Source: Lepturacanthus savala
Taxonomy: Eukaryota; Chordata; Actinopteri; Scombriformes; Trichiuridae
Reading direction: 5' to 3'
DNA length: 64,000 bases
Assembly (NCBI GenBank): GCA_030544235.1
Contig: CM060465.1
Coordinates: 25,800,988 to 25,864,987 of the forward strand
The translations under genes were made by a program, and so were the position numbers. Below, in pieces: positions 46,833 to 59,430 of this stretch. The notes under the pieces are model-generated. The model had not been told where the DNA came from, did no database searches, and saw only the letters and a list, made by a program, of their open reading frames with translations. Within the stretch, counting starts at the first letter, position 1. Each line of letters opens with the position of its first letter.

Positions 46833-47139
46833 CTGATTATGATTCTCAACCTGTTTTTCTGGCGCACTTATCTGCAGGTCTTAAGATCCCTGCTGTAAAA
46901 ATCATTTAAAAATGAAAAGGTCAGTTTTCTTTTGTCATCACTACTTGTTTCTTCTGTCTCCAAGTGGACAGGAGTTCCTGAGGTGACTTGACACTTCAGG
47001 AAGTGAACTGTTTTTGTCACTGACTGCTTTCGCCCTTTGATTAGTCAACTGGATGTTTGCAGATGTCTGCTTCTTATGGATTGTGGAGTTTTTTCTGCTG
47101 ATTACTTTTCCGGCATGTAAGTGGTTGAGGGAGGAGCAG

Positions 47140-47311
47140 ATTTCCTTTCTGATCAAACAGTTTAAGGGTTGTTTTTAGGAGAAGTCCAGTTCAGTCTCAG
47201 CCGGACGTCACTTCCTTCCTGCTCACTCGTTCTCCTGCATGACTCCCTGGTTTCTGAGCGCTGCAGATCACCTCAGAAGGGATGCCGACAATTCTGTAAA
47301 ACTTGTCATCA
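47140..47311 (+). promoter_or_regulatory. Candidate synaptotagmin promoter and non-coding exon
   Basis: GGACGTCACTTCC at 47203-47215 combines a CRE-like half with an ETS-like core. Downstream sequence ends in a strong donor, CATCA|GTGAGT, with the exon end at 47311. It lies 2.2 kb upstream of the first coding exon, whose acceptor at 49529 needs an upstream partner. Function is inferred from position and splice signal only. Confidence 0.35.
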
Positions 47312-47982
47312 GTGAGTAAAATATTTCACTTATAGCATCATTTTCTTGTTTTTTTACAAATAATCGTTATTCAAATAATAATAAAAAAAAAGAAAGAAAA
47401 GACAAAGATTTATTTTGGTCGAAAGTCTGTTGAGCTTTCTTTTGTCACACAATAGCATGAGCTTTGTCTGCAGTTGTGGAATTTGACGCTCAAATTTCCA
47501 ATTTTTTTTTTCTCGAGCATTTCAAGAATTTCCCGTCCTTGTCTTTACTTCTTGGCTTGACTTGTATTTGTAAAGGTAACAGTTTCAGAGGGGGAAACAA
47601 ATCTTCCTTGCATCTAGAGCTGCAATGATTATTCAATTGGAAGAAAATTATCTGGATAATCAAATACTATACTTAGGCATTTAGAAGCAAATATGTAAAC
47701 AACCCGCTGCACTTTTGTCTGACATTAAACTGAATATCTGAACCGAACTGAATTTTGAAAGGTCAACACATTTAAAGCTAACGTACGATGTACCGTTGTC
47801 TCTGGCAGCGGTGGAGGGAGTATCCAGATCATTTACCTATGTAAAAGTACAAAAACAGCAATGTACAATAGGTTTCAGCTTTAATCCATGTATTCTGATC
47901 TTGATGTTGTGTTGAGGATTTCATCAACCTGCACATTTTCATGGGAATTTACATATGTTCCCCGCTTTGTTCTGTGATCGCA
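47312..47982. other. Probable 5' intron of synaptotagmin, no feature
   Basis: AT-rich sequence with no supportable exon. A repeat-like fragment (GCGGTGGAGGGAGTATCCAGATC) lies at about 47808-47830. Confidence 0.4.
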
Positions 47983-48042
47983 ACCCTAACCCTAACACAA
48001 CCCCGATCCTTACGTAACCCTAACCCTAACCTTAACCCTAAC
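47983..48042. repeat. Interstitial telomere-like (CCCTAA)n repeat
   Basis: Degenerate runs of AACCCTAACCCTAAC at 47983-47997 and TAACCCTAACCCTAACCTTAACCC at about 48015-48038, separated by ACAACCCCGATCCTTACG. About six recognisable vertebrate telomere units in all, followed by a short AC run. Confidence 0.7.
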
Positions 48043-48113
48043 ACACACACAACACCCTAAAGACTAGTACTACTTCGGCGTACATAGCTACACTACATCG
48101 CAATACTTCTGTT

Positions 48114-48145
48114 CATAGTTAGGACTCCAAAAAGTCCTAACTATG
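48114..48145. other. Perfect 13-bp hairpin with 6-nt loop
   Basis: CATAGTTAGGACT at 48114-48126 and AGTCCTAACTATG at 48133-48145 are exact reverse complements around CCAAAA. It lies 72 bp after the telomere-like repeat. Confidence 0.65.
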
Positions 48146-48248
48146 CATCGAAACAAACGTCAACAGCTGTGATTGATGCTGCTAAATAAAAGCATTTGCT
48201 CTTCAGTATCAATGAGCTCCAAAAACACGCACTCCATTAGGGCATTAG

Positions 48249-48480
48249 GGCCAGGCAAAAAAAAAAAAAAAAAAGGGAAAAAAAGTCTAGTACAATAAAA
48301 AAACAGGCAAACAAGTCTGGTACAACAAAGAAAAAAAACAGCCAAAAGGAAAACAAAAGTCCAGTACAAGAAAATAAAAACATGCAATAAAAAAGGAATA
48401 TGTGTTATTTAAGGGATTATGTTTTTTGCCTGTTTTTCCTGTCTTGTGTAAGCCTTTTTGTTTTTTTTTGCCTGGCATAA
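48249..48480. repeat. A-rich minisatellite with inverted flanks
   Basis: Three units of about 30-45 bp begin with AAGTCTAGTACAA, AAGTCTGGTACAACA and AAGTCCAGTACAAG (48284-48386). The left flank GCCAGGCAAAAAAAA (about 48250-48264) is inverted at about 48460-48476 as TTTTTTTTGCCTGGC. No coding content. Confidence 0.55.
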
Positions 48481-49554
48481 GGTTGCCATTGTTTTCCTTA
48501 ATGATGAAGCAAGTAAAACTGGAAATCATACCATGCAGTTTCACTGTTCAAACAAAATTAAAAGAATAACCAAAGAATATCATCTTACTGTGCTTTTAGG
48601 AGGGATGTCTGGAAAATATCACTTGAGAGTCAATTAATCATAGATGTTTTCTAAGTTTGAACAAAATGACTCATCGTCGACTCTCTCATCGTCTTTAACT
48701 TTGTGGAGAACTACTGCATTTTAACATTTTAAGCACTTTATCATCACAGTAGTGTCTGATCAATCTGAATCAAAGAACTTTGAGTGTTTAAAACATGTGC
48801 ACATTACTGTAAATATGGTGTAAAAAATACGATTATTCATCTTTTTTGGCAGAATAAAGGACTTTCCATTACCTCGACATTATACAGCACAGTCAGAATA
48901 AATGCTATCTTTGTGGTCACACCTGGAAATTACACCTAAATTAGTCATTTTATTAAGTTGACGGCTCTGATAACATTTTGGAAAGTGATGACATGTTTTA
49001 AAAAGTGCAAACTTACAAAAAGATATTAATTACACAGGTATTGTAGAAAACATTAAAATGTCTTTGGGGGAAGTGAAGATGTTTTACTCCTCAAATTCTT
49101 AATTCTTTATGCTGGTATGGTTAGATCAGCTTTAGGTGAAGGTTTGGGGCTAGAAAATGTACTTTTGTGTTGATGTGTTGCTTCTTTAACAATAGATTCC
49201 TCAGGCTGTAACAGAAAGTGTGTTGATGTTATCAGACTGTGAGTTAATGTGCTGCTGCTGTTTGTTCATGGTGGAGGCCTGCAGCTGGAATTCCACTCAG
49301 TCATGTAATGTTTGTAATGTTTGTTTGATTTCAGTCGTCACCGTTGTTAGGAAACCTCTAAACTCCAGTTGAAGACTTTTCATTGTCTGACTCTTTCCCT
49401 GTGAATGGTTTCACGGCAGCCACATCCGTTGTTAATCGCCCAATAACTGACCGTTTTCAGTGGTTACCGCTTCAGATGATGCAGACTGCACCTAAAACCC
49501 TCAACTTTGTTCGCTTTTCTTGCCTCCAGAGCTGGTCTCTCCATCCTCTTCATC
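48481..49554. other. Synaptotagmin 5' region, no further gene seen
   Basis: AT-rich until about 49300. Acceptor-like TTTGATTTCAG at about 49325-49335 may start another non-coding exon. The coding exon is preceded by the acceptor CTTTTCTTGCCTCCAG, with the exon from 49530. Confidence 0.35.
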
Positions 49555-52500
49555 ATGTCCACCAACCATTCATCATCAAATTCATCTACTCCAACACCAC
49601 CCACCATCCATCCCACCAACCTCACCACCATCTTGACTCACGCCATCACCAACAACACTACCGTCAACCCGATCATTGGTTCCATTTCCAGCTTCATCAA
49701 CGGTCTGCTGAACAAGATCCCCTGTAAGTCATCCAACTGCAGCTTCACCTAAAGCCTCATCCAACATCTTCGGAGGAGCATAGATGCTGGTGTTCACTAT
49801 TCACTATTCAGTTGTCTCTAGACTGTATGCACATCACACTGCATGGAATGGGTCTACCAAAATCTTTGTTACAGTCCATTTGATGTCAGTTTATCAGGTT
49901 GCATTTTAGATTATGTACAAATGTAATCCCTCTCAGTCATCACCTATGACGCACCGGAAGTGTGTGCTGGTGGTGCGTTATCTGCAGAGACGTAATTGTC
50001 CTTTAAACCCAACCTAGCCGCTTAAACTTACATAAAAACACCTTAAAATGCTGCTGACGTCAATGTCTGATGGCAACCAGGCGGGGTGCAAATTATAGTT
50101 TCATGATTGTAGGTTCTGACCTGCGTTTGATTTGGTTTGGAACATGAAGTTGTTATTAGCATGTTGAATTATTGCGTAATCCAAATGGGAATTGATCATT
50201 TTAATGGTATGACATGAACATAGAAATTGATTCATTCTCTGTATGTGCATGACACAACTGACTCTCCCACAGTGCCTCGATGGGTGATCTACGCCATCTT
50301 TGTGGCCGGCGGTCTGCTGATTCTGATCTGCTGTCTGTGTATCTGCATCAAGTGCTGCTGCAAGGGGAAGAAGAAGAAGAAGCACGGTGATGAGGAGAAG
50401 ATCAAGCTGACGGGAATGAATGGAAGCACCACTGCAGCTCTGGTCAGTGACTGTGTATACATCCCTTTTTTTACAGTCCTTTTTTTTTAAAGTACATCAT
50501 CTATGTGAAAATGTATGTTTGTGTCTGTGAAGTTGGTGAATTACCTGCAAAGGTTACAATAAAGGACTCTATTCTATCCTATATTTATATGATGGAATTT
50601 GAATGGACTTGGGGTACTTGTACTTTTAGCATGAAGTATTAATGAAAGATTCATAGTATTTTCTTCTCTTTTTAAGATTAATGTAGTTTTGTACAACATG
50701 CGTCGCAGGTTCAAGACCTCCTTGGTCCGGGGTCTGGGACCTTTCTGTGTGGAGTTTGCATGTTCTCCCCGTGTCTGCGTGGGTTTTCACCGGGTACTCC
50801 GGCTTCCTCCCACAGTCCAAAAACATGCTCAGGTTAATTGGAGACTCTAAATTGCCCGTAGGTGTGAGTGTGTGAGTGAATGGTGTCTGTGCCCCACGAT
50901 TGGCTGGCGACCATCTGGGGTGTATCCCTGCCTCTCGCCGTAACGCGCTGGGATAGGCTCCAGCAGACCCCTGCGACCCTAATGAGGAATAAGCAGGTAT
51001 AGAAAATGACTGACTGACTGACTGTACAACATGCTCCTTTTCTTCATGTTTAGTTGATGTAATACATGGAACATCTGCCTGGGACAACAGATGAAAAGTA
51101 GCTGATGTTTATAATCTGGCATGTTTACATATGTTTCATGAACTTATGTTTCAATGTCTTTTGGATCATGGAAGTTACACCCATTTGCATCTAGATACAT
51201 TTTTCAATGTTTCTAATTTTGCCCAAATCAGTTTTTTTTTAACTCCTCTTGCATCGTCACCAAATTTAAAGACTATTTTTATTCTGAAAAACAGATGCCC
51301 CGTTCTTTTCCTCAAATGTGTTTAATTATAAGCGAGAGGCCTACACTTTCGGTCACAATATGTAGACATATACAGTAAAAACTTTACTGTTGTCTGATCA
51401 TATCTCCTGCTTGCATGACGTATCTAACCAGATGTGCGTTACAGGTCCAGCCTGATGTGGCGGATGTGGACTACGGCTCGACCAAGCAGCAGAGAGGAAA
51501 GCTGCTCTATTCTCTGGAGTACAACGCTGCTCTGTCTGAGGTCTGACCAGCATTTTACAGTGCAGCTCCTCTGCTTTAAACTCGAAATAAAGCTGAAACA
51601 AATAGTCAATTAATCAATTAAACTATTAGGTAATCACCAACTGTTCTGATAACTGACTAATCACTTTATTGGCAACTCCTAAATTACTCAGCAACTATTT
51701 TGATAACCAGTTCAAATCAAATGGGGATATTTTCTGGTTTCGTTTTTTTTGGTTGTGGACAAAATATAACATTTGACGACATCATTTAGAAACTGTGATG
51801 GACATTTTTAGGATTGGCAGATTAATCAATAATGAAATGTCTTGCAGTCATAACACTCTCTGTTTGCAGCTCACAGTGGGGATCAAACAAGCTGCCAGCT
51901 TGAAGGCCATGGACCTGGGAGGAAGCTCTGACCCGTACGTTAAAGTCTACATCTGCCCCGACAAAACCAAAACCTGTGAGACCAAAGTGTTCAGAAACAC
52001 ACTAAGTGCAGTCTTCAATGAAAACTTCACCTTTCCGGTAGGATCTGGTTATCATGTGATTTATATTTATTTAATAATTTGTGCTGCAGTTTTTTGAGAA
52101 ATGAACAAAGCCATACACAGGACTACTCTCCAGAGATGGATCAGTTTCTAAACAAACTAACATGATCAAACTTTCCGTTAGGAAGGAACATGTCAGCCAG
52201 TGCAGTGGTGTGGCTCACCAACATTTTTAATAGTTGCTGGACAACAACAAAGGTCTATGGCACAAAGAAAAAAAGTTATATCTGGCTAATACTAGTGTAA
52301 AAAAGGAAAATCACCAGCTATGTCCTTTTTTATAATGCTCCTGTCATGGTTTTTATGTAATCAGCGATAACCAACAGCTTAAAGTGACAGCTCCAAGTTT
52401 CCCTCACCTAGAGTGAGTGCTTTGGCACCCCTCCAGCCGCTGGAGCCCTAGTAAATACATACCGGTGACATCACAAGGAAGTAACATGCCCAGAATGTTT

Positions 52501-54057
52501 TGTTTTTTGGCTCCTGCATCATGAGATAGCAAACACAGAAGTCCATATACTTTCTCTTTCTTCTGTCAAACTGTCAAACAATCAATTCCGCTTTAGGACA
52601 AAAAAGTAAAGGTCATACTTGTCATATGTAAAAGGCAGTAAACTAAGTATCTTTGGACAAAACAAGATTAGAGTACATTGTCTGAGCTTCTGGAAATATT
52701 CTATACAATATAAAACACATTTTTTAGCTAAACAATATCAAGATGTTCTTTGTCTCCATCATCCTTTTAAGAATCTAAACTTCACAATACAGACAAAATC
52801 ACTTCTTCTTCTTCCTGTTCTCAGATAACCAAATCTACACTCCTGAAGTCGACGGTGGTAATGCAGGTCTATGACTTCAACCGATTCTCCAAACACAGCA
52901 TCATCGGTGAACTCAGGCTGCAGCTCAGCAACGTTGACTGGAACCACGTCATAGAGGAGTGGCAGGACCTCGCCGAGCCTGCCAAATTTGAGGTTTTCTT
53001 TGCCATTATTCCTTTTTCACACCAGTCTACAGTGTATAATGCAAATGACAGTAGCTGGAATTTGAAAATATTAGACAAGGAACTATTAAAATAGCAAATT
53101 GGGCCTGTTTGAGGGCATCGAACAGCTGCAACAAGAGTTTCAAAGCTATTTCCAGAATGGTCCAAGAGTCTTCTAACCATCTGTATCGAAAATATTTTAT
53201 TTTCCAAAGCTGCAACCTTGTTTCTCAATCCAAAGAACGTTGGCAGCCAGAAGTATATAAACTGTGGGTCAACACACTTTCAATATAGTTAGACATAAGC
53301 TAAGTCAATTTACATCTACCATCTGATTCTTTTGTATAGAGAGATGATTTCATTTTTATGTTGTTGCTTTTTTTCTTTGTGATGATTTGTATACAACATT
53401 TGTGTCTGCTGCAGGAAGAAAACCTGGGGGAGATCTGCTTCTCTCTGCGTTACGTTCCTACTGCCGGAAAACTGACCGTGGTGATCCTGGAGGCTAAAAA
53501 CCTGAAGTCGATGGACGTTGGAGGAGCCTCAGGTCAGACTGAAGCAAACTATTTACAGCCTCAAGCTTCTGAATCAAACATCTGTCATGTCTCTTCTCCA
53601 AAGGGCTGGTCACCATATTGATGTTTGAGATGGTTATTTGTTTGTTAAAGTCCAGCTGACATTAAATTGCCTTGTTCTGCCTTCTATAGCACATATCTGC
53701 TTTGGGCAGTAGGTAGGACAGAGGTTAGAAAAGGGGACTAGTAGGCCAGAGGTTGTTGTTTTAGGGATGGGAATCAATAAAGGGGTATTTTATTCCATTC
53801 TAATTTATAAAGAACAATTAGAAGCGGGGCGTGGGAGCCATTTCAGAGTGCACTGTAATAAGCACATCAAATTGGTCCAGTAGGTGTCACCGTTGTGCTT
53901 TGGGTGACTTAATATATATAGACAGGAACTTTGACTCAGTGGCAGGTGTTGGATGGTGATTTATGTGCACACTGGTTATGGACTCGCATCTTTCACAGGG
54001 AAAGTGGTAGGCAGTGAAAGAGCATTCCTAAGATTGCCTGATTTTCCCAAAAATAAT

Positions 54058-54130
<73 letters not shown>

Positions 54131-54945
54131 ATATATATATATATATTGTATATATAAAAGTAAGAAATTATATTTACGTTCCCCTAATAAAATACAATTC
54201 TTCATCCAAAGTTTAAAATAATCAACTCCCCAACATTCATTTTATTGGATGAGCTTTAGTTTAGTTTAGTTAGTTTAGTTTAAATACTCAACTATGTAAC
54301 ATTAACTTTCAGTGGACGAGTTATAATATAACAGGACAACATCATTTTATAAAACTTTTTTTCTCATTTTTACTTTGTTAGGTGTATCCAACAGCAACCT
54401 GGGAAGTATGTTGTATATTCATGTGTTTCTATCTGTTCATCTACTCATCTACATCAGTCTCATGTTTTCTTGGCAAAACCATAACAAAATCATCCATGCC
54501 TATGGTATTTGTTATTGATTTCTCATGGGCCAAAATCATGGAATTCTGCTTTCTTTAATGTAAGATGCTTTGGGTAGGGGTCTGGCACATCATTTGTCCA
54601 GTCTGTGGAGCACTTGTCTCCTTCAGAGCTGTTTATTTGTACCAACACAACGAGAGGGGACCCGATCAGACCCCTGCCCACTGCTGTCGCCTACCAAGTC
54701 TAGAACTGTTCCTGATGGCGGTCCCTAGTTTAGCTTTCATTTGATGAAATATCATTCTGTTATCTGCCTACTTAGCCAGAGACTTTAGTTTAATCCAGCA
54801 AAGCAAATCTTTACTTAAAACAATATAAATATAAACCCATAAATCAATAAATGACTGAATGAATCAATAAATGAATGAATTAATCAATCAACCAATTGAT
54901 TAATAAATGAATGAATTAATCAATAAATCAATAAATGAATGAATT

Positions 54946-54980
<35 letters not shown>

Positions 54981-57195
54981 GAAATAATTGACAAATATCT
55001 GAATCAATCAATAAAGGAATCAATCAGTCAATCAAGGACTGAATCAACACACATCAAATCACACACTCAATCAAACGAATGCAACACGAAAACAATCAAT
55101 AATCAATCAATCAATATCTGTCGCATGTAATCACAGTAAAATGTGAACACAGTGTGATCACAGTGTTCCCATCAGTTCCTTCAATTGTGCAATAAAAAAA
55201 CTAACAATTGTTAATTAGTAATGATTATAAACAAAACAAAAACAGCTCTATAATTCTGCTGACATTCAAAAGAAGGTTACTGACCTGACACCAGCAGGTT
55301 AGGTCCTCTACTTCCTTCAGGTAGGCCTTTTCATTGTTATCTGTGATCAGTGTCACCTGTAAACTTGAAGATGGTTGGAGGTTAATATGGCTACACAGCT
55401 ACACAGAGGGTAGAAGAGTCTGCCGATACACACTGAGGTGTTTAATTCCAGATCCTTGAGTTTAGTGACCAGCCTGGAGGGAACTATGGTACCAAACACT
55501 GAATTGTATGTCTTCCTTGTGTGTGCAGGTGGAATATAATAATGTGGAGGAGCTATGGTGTTGTTGATTGATCCAGAGATCACAAATGATTTATTTTGTG
55601 TTCTCAAGATAGCAAAGATCATTTTCTCACATTAACAAGTTAATTTATTAACTGCCATCAAACAAACAACAATACTGAACCTGGCTCTACTGTCTTTTCA
55701 AAATAAAGCACTTCCATGTTTCAGATTGGTAAATCCATTATTTACACTGCTAAATGTAAATGACCGAATACAACATGTTTCATGTTCATAAAGTTTGCAT
55801 TTGTGTATATATTTGTTATGTTGCTTTTATTTTATTCATGCTAAACCAATGTAATGTGTGGAAATTGACAGCTGTTGATAACGAACATGGGTTCAGTGTT
55901 GTTGGCTTGAATTAACTCGTTATCACAAGGAAATGAGCTTTTTTATTTTGCGATACTGAAATAATTCATTTCTGATTTCGAGATAACCACAATACTGTAA
56001 AATAACAAGTGTGACCACTGCACAATACCTGATATATATGTAATGAGATAAGCAAAGACCTGGTCTGGCTGATCGTGTTTCAGTTAAACTAACAGGAACA
56101 TACTCACAGAACATAGGAGGTGACGCCTGAATGATTTTTATTCCACTTGGTGTTTGCAGATCCGTATGTGAAGGTGCAGTTGGCTCTGGACAAAAGGAAG
56201 TGGAAGAAAAGGAAGACCTCTATTAAAAAGAAGACGCTGAACCCTTATTACAACGAGTCCTTCACCTTCGACGTGTCATTTGAACAAATCCAAGTGAGTT
56301 TATTCAAATGAGAAACAGAGGTTGGCAGACACATGGTTTTACTGATAATGCCTCTTTTCTCACTTCAAGTATAATGATAGCTGCATTTTAAAAAAGAAAA
56401 TGCCAAACAGAGATTACATACAGAGTAGATCCTAAAATAAAGTGGATCAATCACACTGGGCTCTTAGATTTTCTGTGGCTTTAGTTGGGATCATTTAAGC
56501 ATGCATATTTGTGCTGAGACTGATACTGGATTTGAACCACCCCTGGTAAGTTTGTTGACCTTTACACACGTCTTTTGAGAACACGCCATATGAAAATACT
56601 TTTCGCTGACTCCTTTAAACCCAGCCCCGCTGTTGCAAAGAGGAGTGACTCACTGATCACTTGTTTATTCAAGGTTTATTAATATTGTGTGTTATGTGTC
56701 CAAATTGCAGCAATTGGGTCCTATGAATGGTTCTTGAGATAGATGAAGATCATACACACATACAGTATTTGCTTTATAGTTAGATTTTTCATTTTTGTCA
56801 AAGAATTGTCATGTTTGGAGTCAAATCATCAGTGAACTGACCAACAAGTATTATATGTGTATCCAAAGCAGAATGATTCATCTATGACCCTTTAACTCAT
56901 CGTTATTGCACACTTACCCGATGCTTTGTGTTGAGCTGACCACCTGCTTGTCTTTCAGAGAGTGAACCTGGTGATCTCCGTATGGGACCACGACGCCATG
57001 ACCCGCAACGACGCCATGGGGAAGATCTTCCTGGGCTCCGATGCCACGGGGAACCAGCTGAGGCACTGGGCTGACATGTTGTCCAACCCGCGGCGGCCGG
57101 TCGCTCAGTGGCACAGTCTGCTGACGGCAGAGCAGGTCAACTCCACGCTGACGCTAAAAAGCAAGATCCCCCTCGCAAGCAAACTGCCCTTCTGA
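49555..57195 (+). CDS. syt8-like: Synaptotagmin, complete 8-coding-exon gene, syt8-like
   Basis: Vesicle or plasma-membrane C2 protein, predicted to couple lipid and SNARE binding to exocytosis. Coding exons: 49555-49723, 50273-50442, 51445-51540, 51870-52037, 52825-52992, 53415-53532, 56160-56293, 56959-57195. Phases agree, giving 419 aa. The N-terminus (1-56) is Ser/Thr/Pro-rich with several N-X-S/T sequons and would be luminal or extracellular. A transmembrane helix at about 60-82 is followed by cysteines (possible palmitoylation) and a KKKKKH basic cluster. C2A (about 131-250) has D160, D166 and D218 but N220 and S226 where calcium-binding synaptotagmins carry Asp. C2B (about 262-405) keeps D291, D297, D351, D353 and D359, with SDPYVKV, a lysine-rich strand (KKRKTSIKKKTLNPYYNESF) and RHWADML...WHSL. 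ATTAAA at 57298 may serve polyadenylation. Paralogue identity (syt8 versus syt1/2/5) is uncertain. Confidence 0.92.
50700..51024 (+). mobile_element. tRNA-like SINE in synaptotagmin intron 2, 5' truncated
   Basis: Begins within the B-box region (GTCGCAGGTTCAAGACC) and then preserves the whole body, including CCCGTGTCTGCGTGGG, GACCATCTGGGGTGTATCC and AATAAGCAGGTATAGAAAATG, with a (GACT)n tail. It lies in sense in the 50443-51444 intron and is the best 3' reference copy in the window. Confidence 0.75.
52197..52285 (+). repeat. Dispersed repeat fragment in synaptotagmin intron 4
   Basis: The words GTGTGGCTCACCAACATTTTT, TGGACAACAACAAAGGTCTA and GGCACAAAG match the repeat also seen at 12240 and 23420. 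Confidence 0.45.
53695..53800 (+). repeat. SINE-like fragment in synaptotagmin intron 6
   Basis: A degraded head with GGTAGGACAGAGGTTAG and an end GGGAATCAATAAAGGGGTATTTTA, similar in form to the short SINE at 9605-9775. Confidence 0.35.
54062..54156. repeat. (TA)n microsatellite
   Basis: About 95 bp of TA dinucleotides with two TTGTA interruptions, in the 2.6-kb synaptotagmin intron 6. A short (TTTAG)n run follows at about 54254-54282. Reading frames across it only translate the repeat. Confidence 0.95.
54837..55112. repeat. Degenerate tetranucleotide array (AATC/AATG)
   Basis: Interspersed AATC, AATG and AATA tetramers with a clean ATCA run at about 54945-54975. It becomes more degenerate toward 55112. 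Confidence 0.8.
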
Positions 57196-59333
57196 TGGAA
57201 AAACACACAGCGGTGGTTCTATCCTCATTCAAACCTGCATGAGGAGATTTAAATATTGTTTATTTCATCTATCAGATTGCTTTCTTTCTATTTTTACATT
57301 AAAGATTAAGTTTTATACTTTGGTATCAAATTATATTTTACGTTCAAACATAAACACTTCATTCTTCATGTATGAACTTTGTCACACTTTGAAAGAAATG
57401 TCATTCCTCAAACTTTTGAAAATAGTTCTCTCTGATATGAATTAAATATCAAATATGGTTTCTCAATTGCATTGCATGTAATGTGATCCGGATGGGCAGA
57501 AAAAAAATACTTAACTAGTATTTCTGTCCAGTCGTTCTGCAATATTCCTGTTGAGGTATTCAGTTTTTATTCTGCTTTTTATTTTGAGAAAAGGCAAACG
57601 GACACAGTTAGCTGTAGACTAGCAGCTGAACATAGTGGAGCATTTAGCAGATAAAGACAGATATTTCCATCCAGAGCAAACAGAGAGACAATATTGGACT
57701 CAACATTCACCATGGGGACAGAAAGACAAGTCTACATGAATGATAATGTTGCTCTGAAGCTATTGAATATGGAAATAAGGGACCATTTCTATCTGAAGCC
57801 CAATATATATAAGGTGAGTGAGTGAGGTCAGTGTTCACTCCTCTTTCCCTGGATAGAGACCTAAGCTCAATCAAGCTGAGTTCAGCAGGTGTTCATTCAT
57901 GCTTCTTCAGGCCTCCAGAGATCAAGCTCATCTTGATTAACTGGTCCCTGAGCTCATGAAGTCACAGACCAGGAGAGAACTGAGGGGTTGGTTTAGTTTT
58001 CAATCTGTCAGCACTGAAACACTCTCTTCAATTAATTTAAGACAGTTTTGAGTTGATCAGATCTCAGAGATATATATTTTTTTTCTTTAATGAACCCAAT
58101 TGTAATTACTTTTGTGTTTATTTATTGTTTATTAAACCAGAGTTTTAAGTGATGGAAAATGAATGAGGAAAACCAAATCTTACTCTAACCAAGCTAACGT
58201 TGAACCTTTAAGCTAATAGTCGGGCTGTAGAGTGTATAGCAACCTCTCTGGTCAGGGTCATAGGTCAGGTGTTTGGTTTTAGTTTTACAATCTTAGAAGG
58301 GTTTAGAGTATTTATGAACTGGAGTCAGTGCCCATAAATTGCTGGTTCTCTTGGTGAGGGAATGAAGCAATTTGAAAGTGGCAACAGTCAGCCTTCATCC
58401 ATGTGAGGATTTATAAGGATGTTTTGAACTCTGTTCTGTTTCAAAAACAGGTGGATCTACACAGATTATACAATATGCAGGTTTACTTGCGCTTCATGCT
58501 GTGAAGCTGCAAATGATACCAAAAGTATGAGGAGCACAGACACAACCTGAGACATGTCCACTGTTGTTGTTTTGAACAGAATGCGCAACTGTGTCTGTGC
58601 CATGAATTCGAAAAACATCTGGATTGGGGTCATTACACAGATCTTTATATTTTCCAATCTTTCCAACTGTTTATCCAGTTTGACAAATCTCTGGATAAAT
58701 GCTGTCTTGGTTTAGTTCTGAGGCTAAATTGGATAGAAATGTGTGTGGATTAAAAAAAAAAATCTAAATTTGTGTAGTTGGGGCCTTAACAGAGGCAGCA
58801 GGTGAAGGTCCAACATGAGGAGCTTGAGGAGTCTCTTTGAAATGCAAATGTTCCACCTATCCAGCCAGCTCCTCACTGACTAAACATTTAACATTAGACT
58901 CATTTTCTCTCACATAACACCTTGACCAGGAACATTCTCCTCTCTCATCTTTACACCATATCACACAATACAGACAGTTATTGTCTAAGAAGGGTCAAAC
59001 TGTTGGATTCTTTTGTGGTTAAGAACTTGTGCTGTGTTGCAAAAAAAATAATTTACAAGATCAGTAGAATAAAAGTGTTAATCAGAGCGAAAACCTTTAA
59101 TGTTATGCTATTCATATTCATGTTTTAATGAACTACCTCCATCTTTAAGGGGCTTTATGAAAACAAAAAGATTTCTAATACAAAATAAAAAATGCTCAGG
59201 GAAACGTTGCATCTTCAGTAGATGAAGGTGAAGATATAATGTGCACCTATATCTTTCTGCACAACTTCACTCTGTAAGAACAAGAAGGATTCTTCTCCAA
59301 AGTCATATGGTGATGCTACAGGAAATTCTAAGG
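57196..59333. other. Synaptotagmin 3' UTR and intergenic sequence, no gene seen
   Basis: The 3' UTR is AT-rich. Beyond about 57310 no exon is supported. The minus-strand frame at 58466-58666 has no recognisable features. Confidence 0.45.
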
Positions 59334-59430
59334 ATCACTAGAGTCAGTAGCAATTATCATCAGGGGAACATGAACGTCTGAACCAAGTTTCATACCAGTC
59401 CATTTAATAGTTGCTGACATATTTCTGTCT
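59334..59430. repeat. Dispersed repeat fragment
   Basis: The text CAGGGGAACATGAACGTCTGAACCAAGTTTCAT followed by CCATTTAATAGTTGCTGACATATTTC is of a type that recurs widely in fish genomes. Only a fragment is present. Confidence 0.4.

Noticed and set aside
53953..54216. Frames across the (TA)n tract
   Set aside because: Repeat translation (IYIYIY) without flanking coding features.
54837..55112. Possible CRISPR-like or regularly spaced repeat
   Set aside because: The repeats are tetranucleotide-scale and irregular, with no conserved unit and spacer pattern; this is a simple-sequence array in a fish intron.
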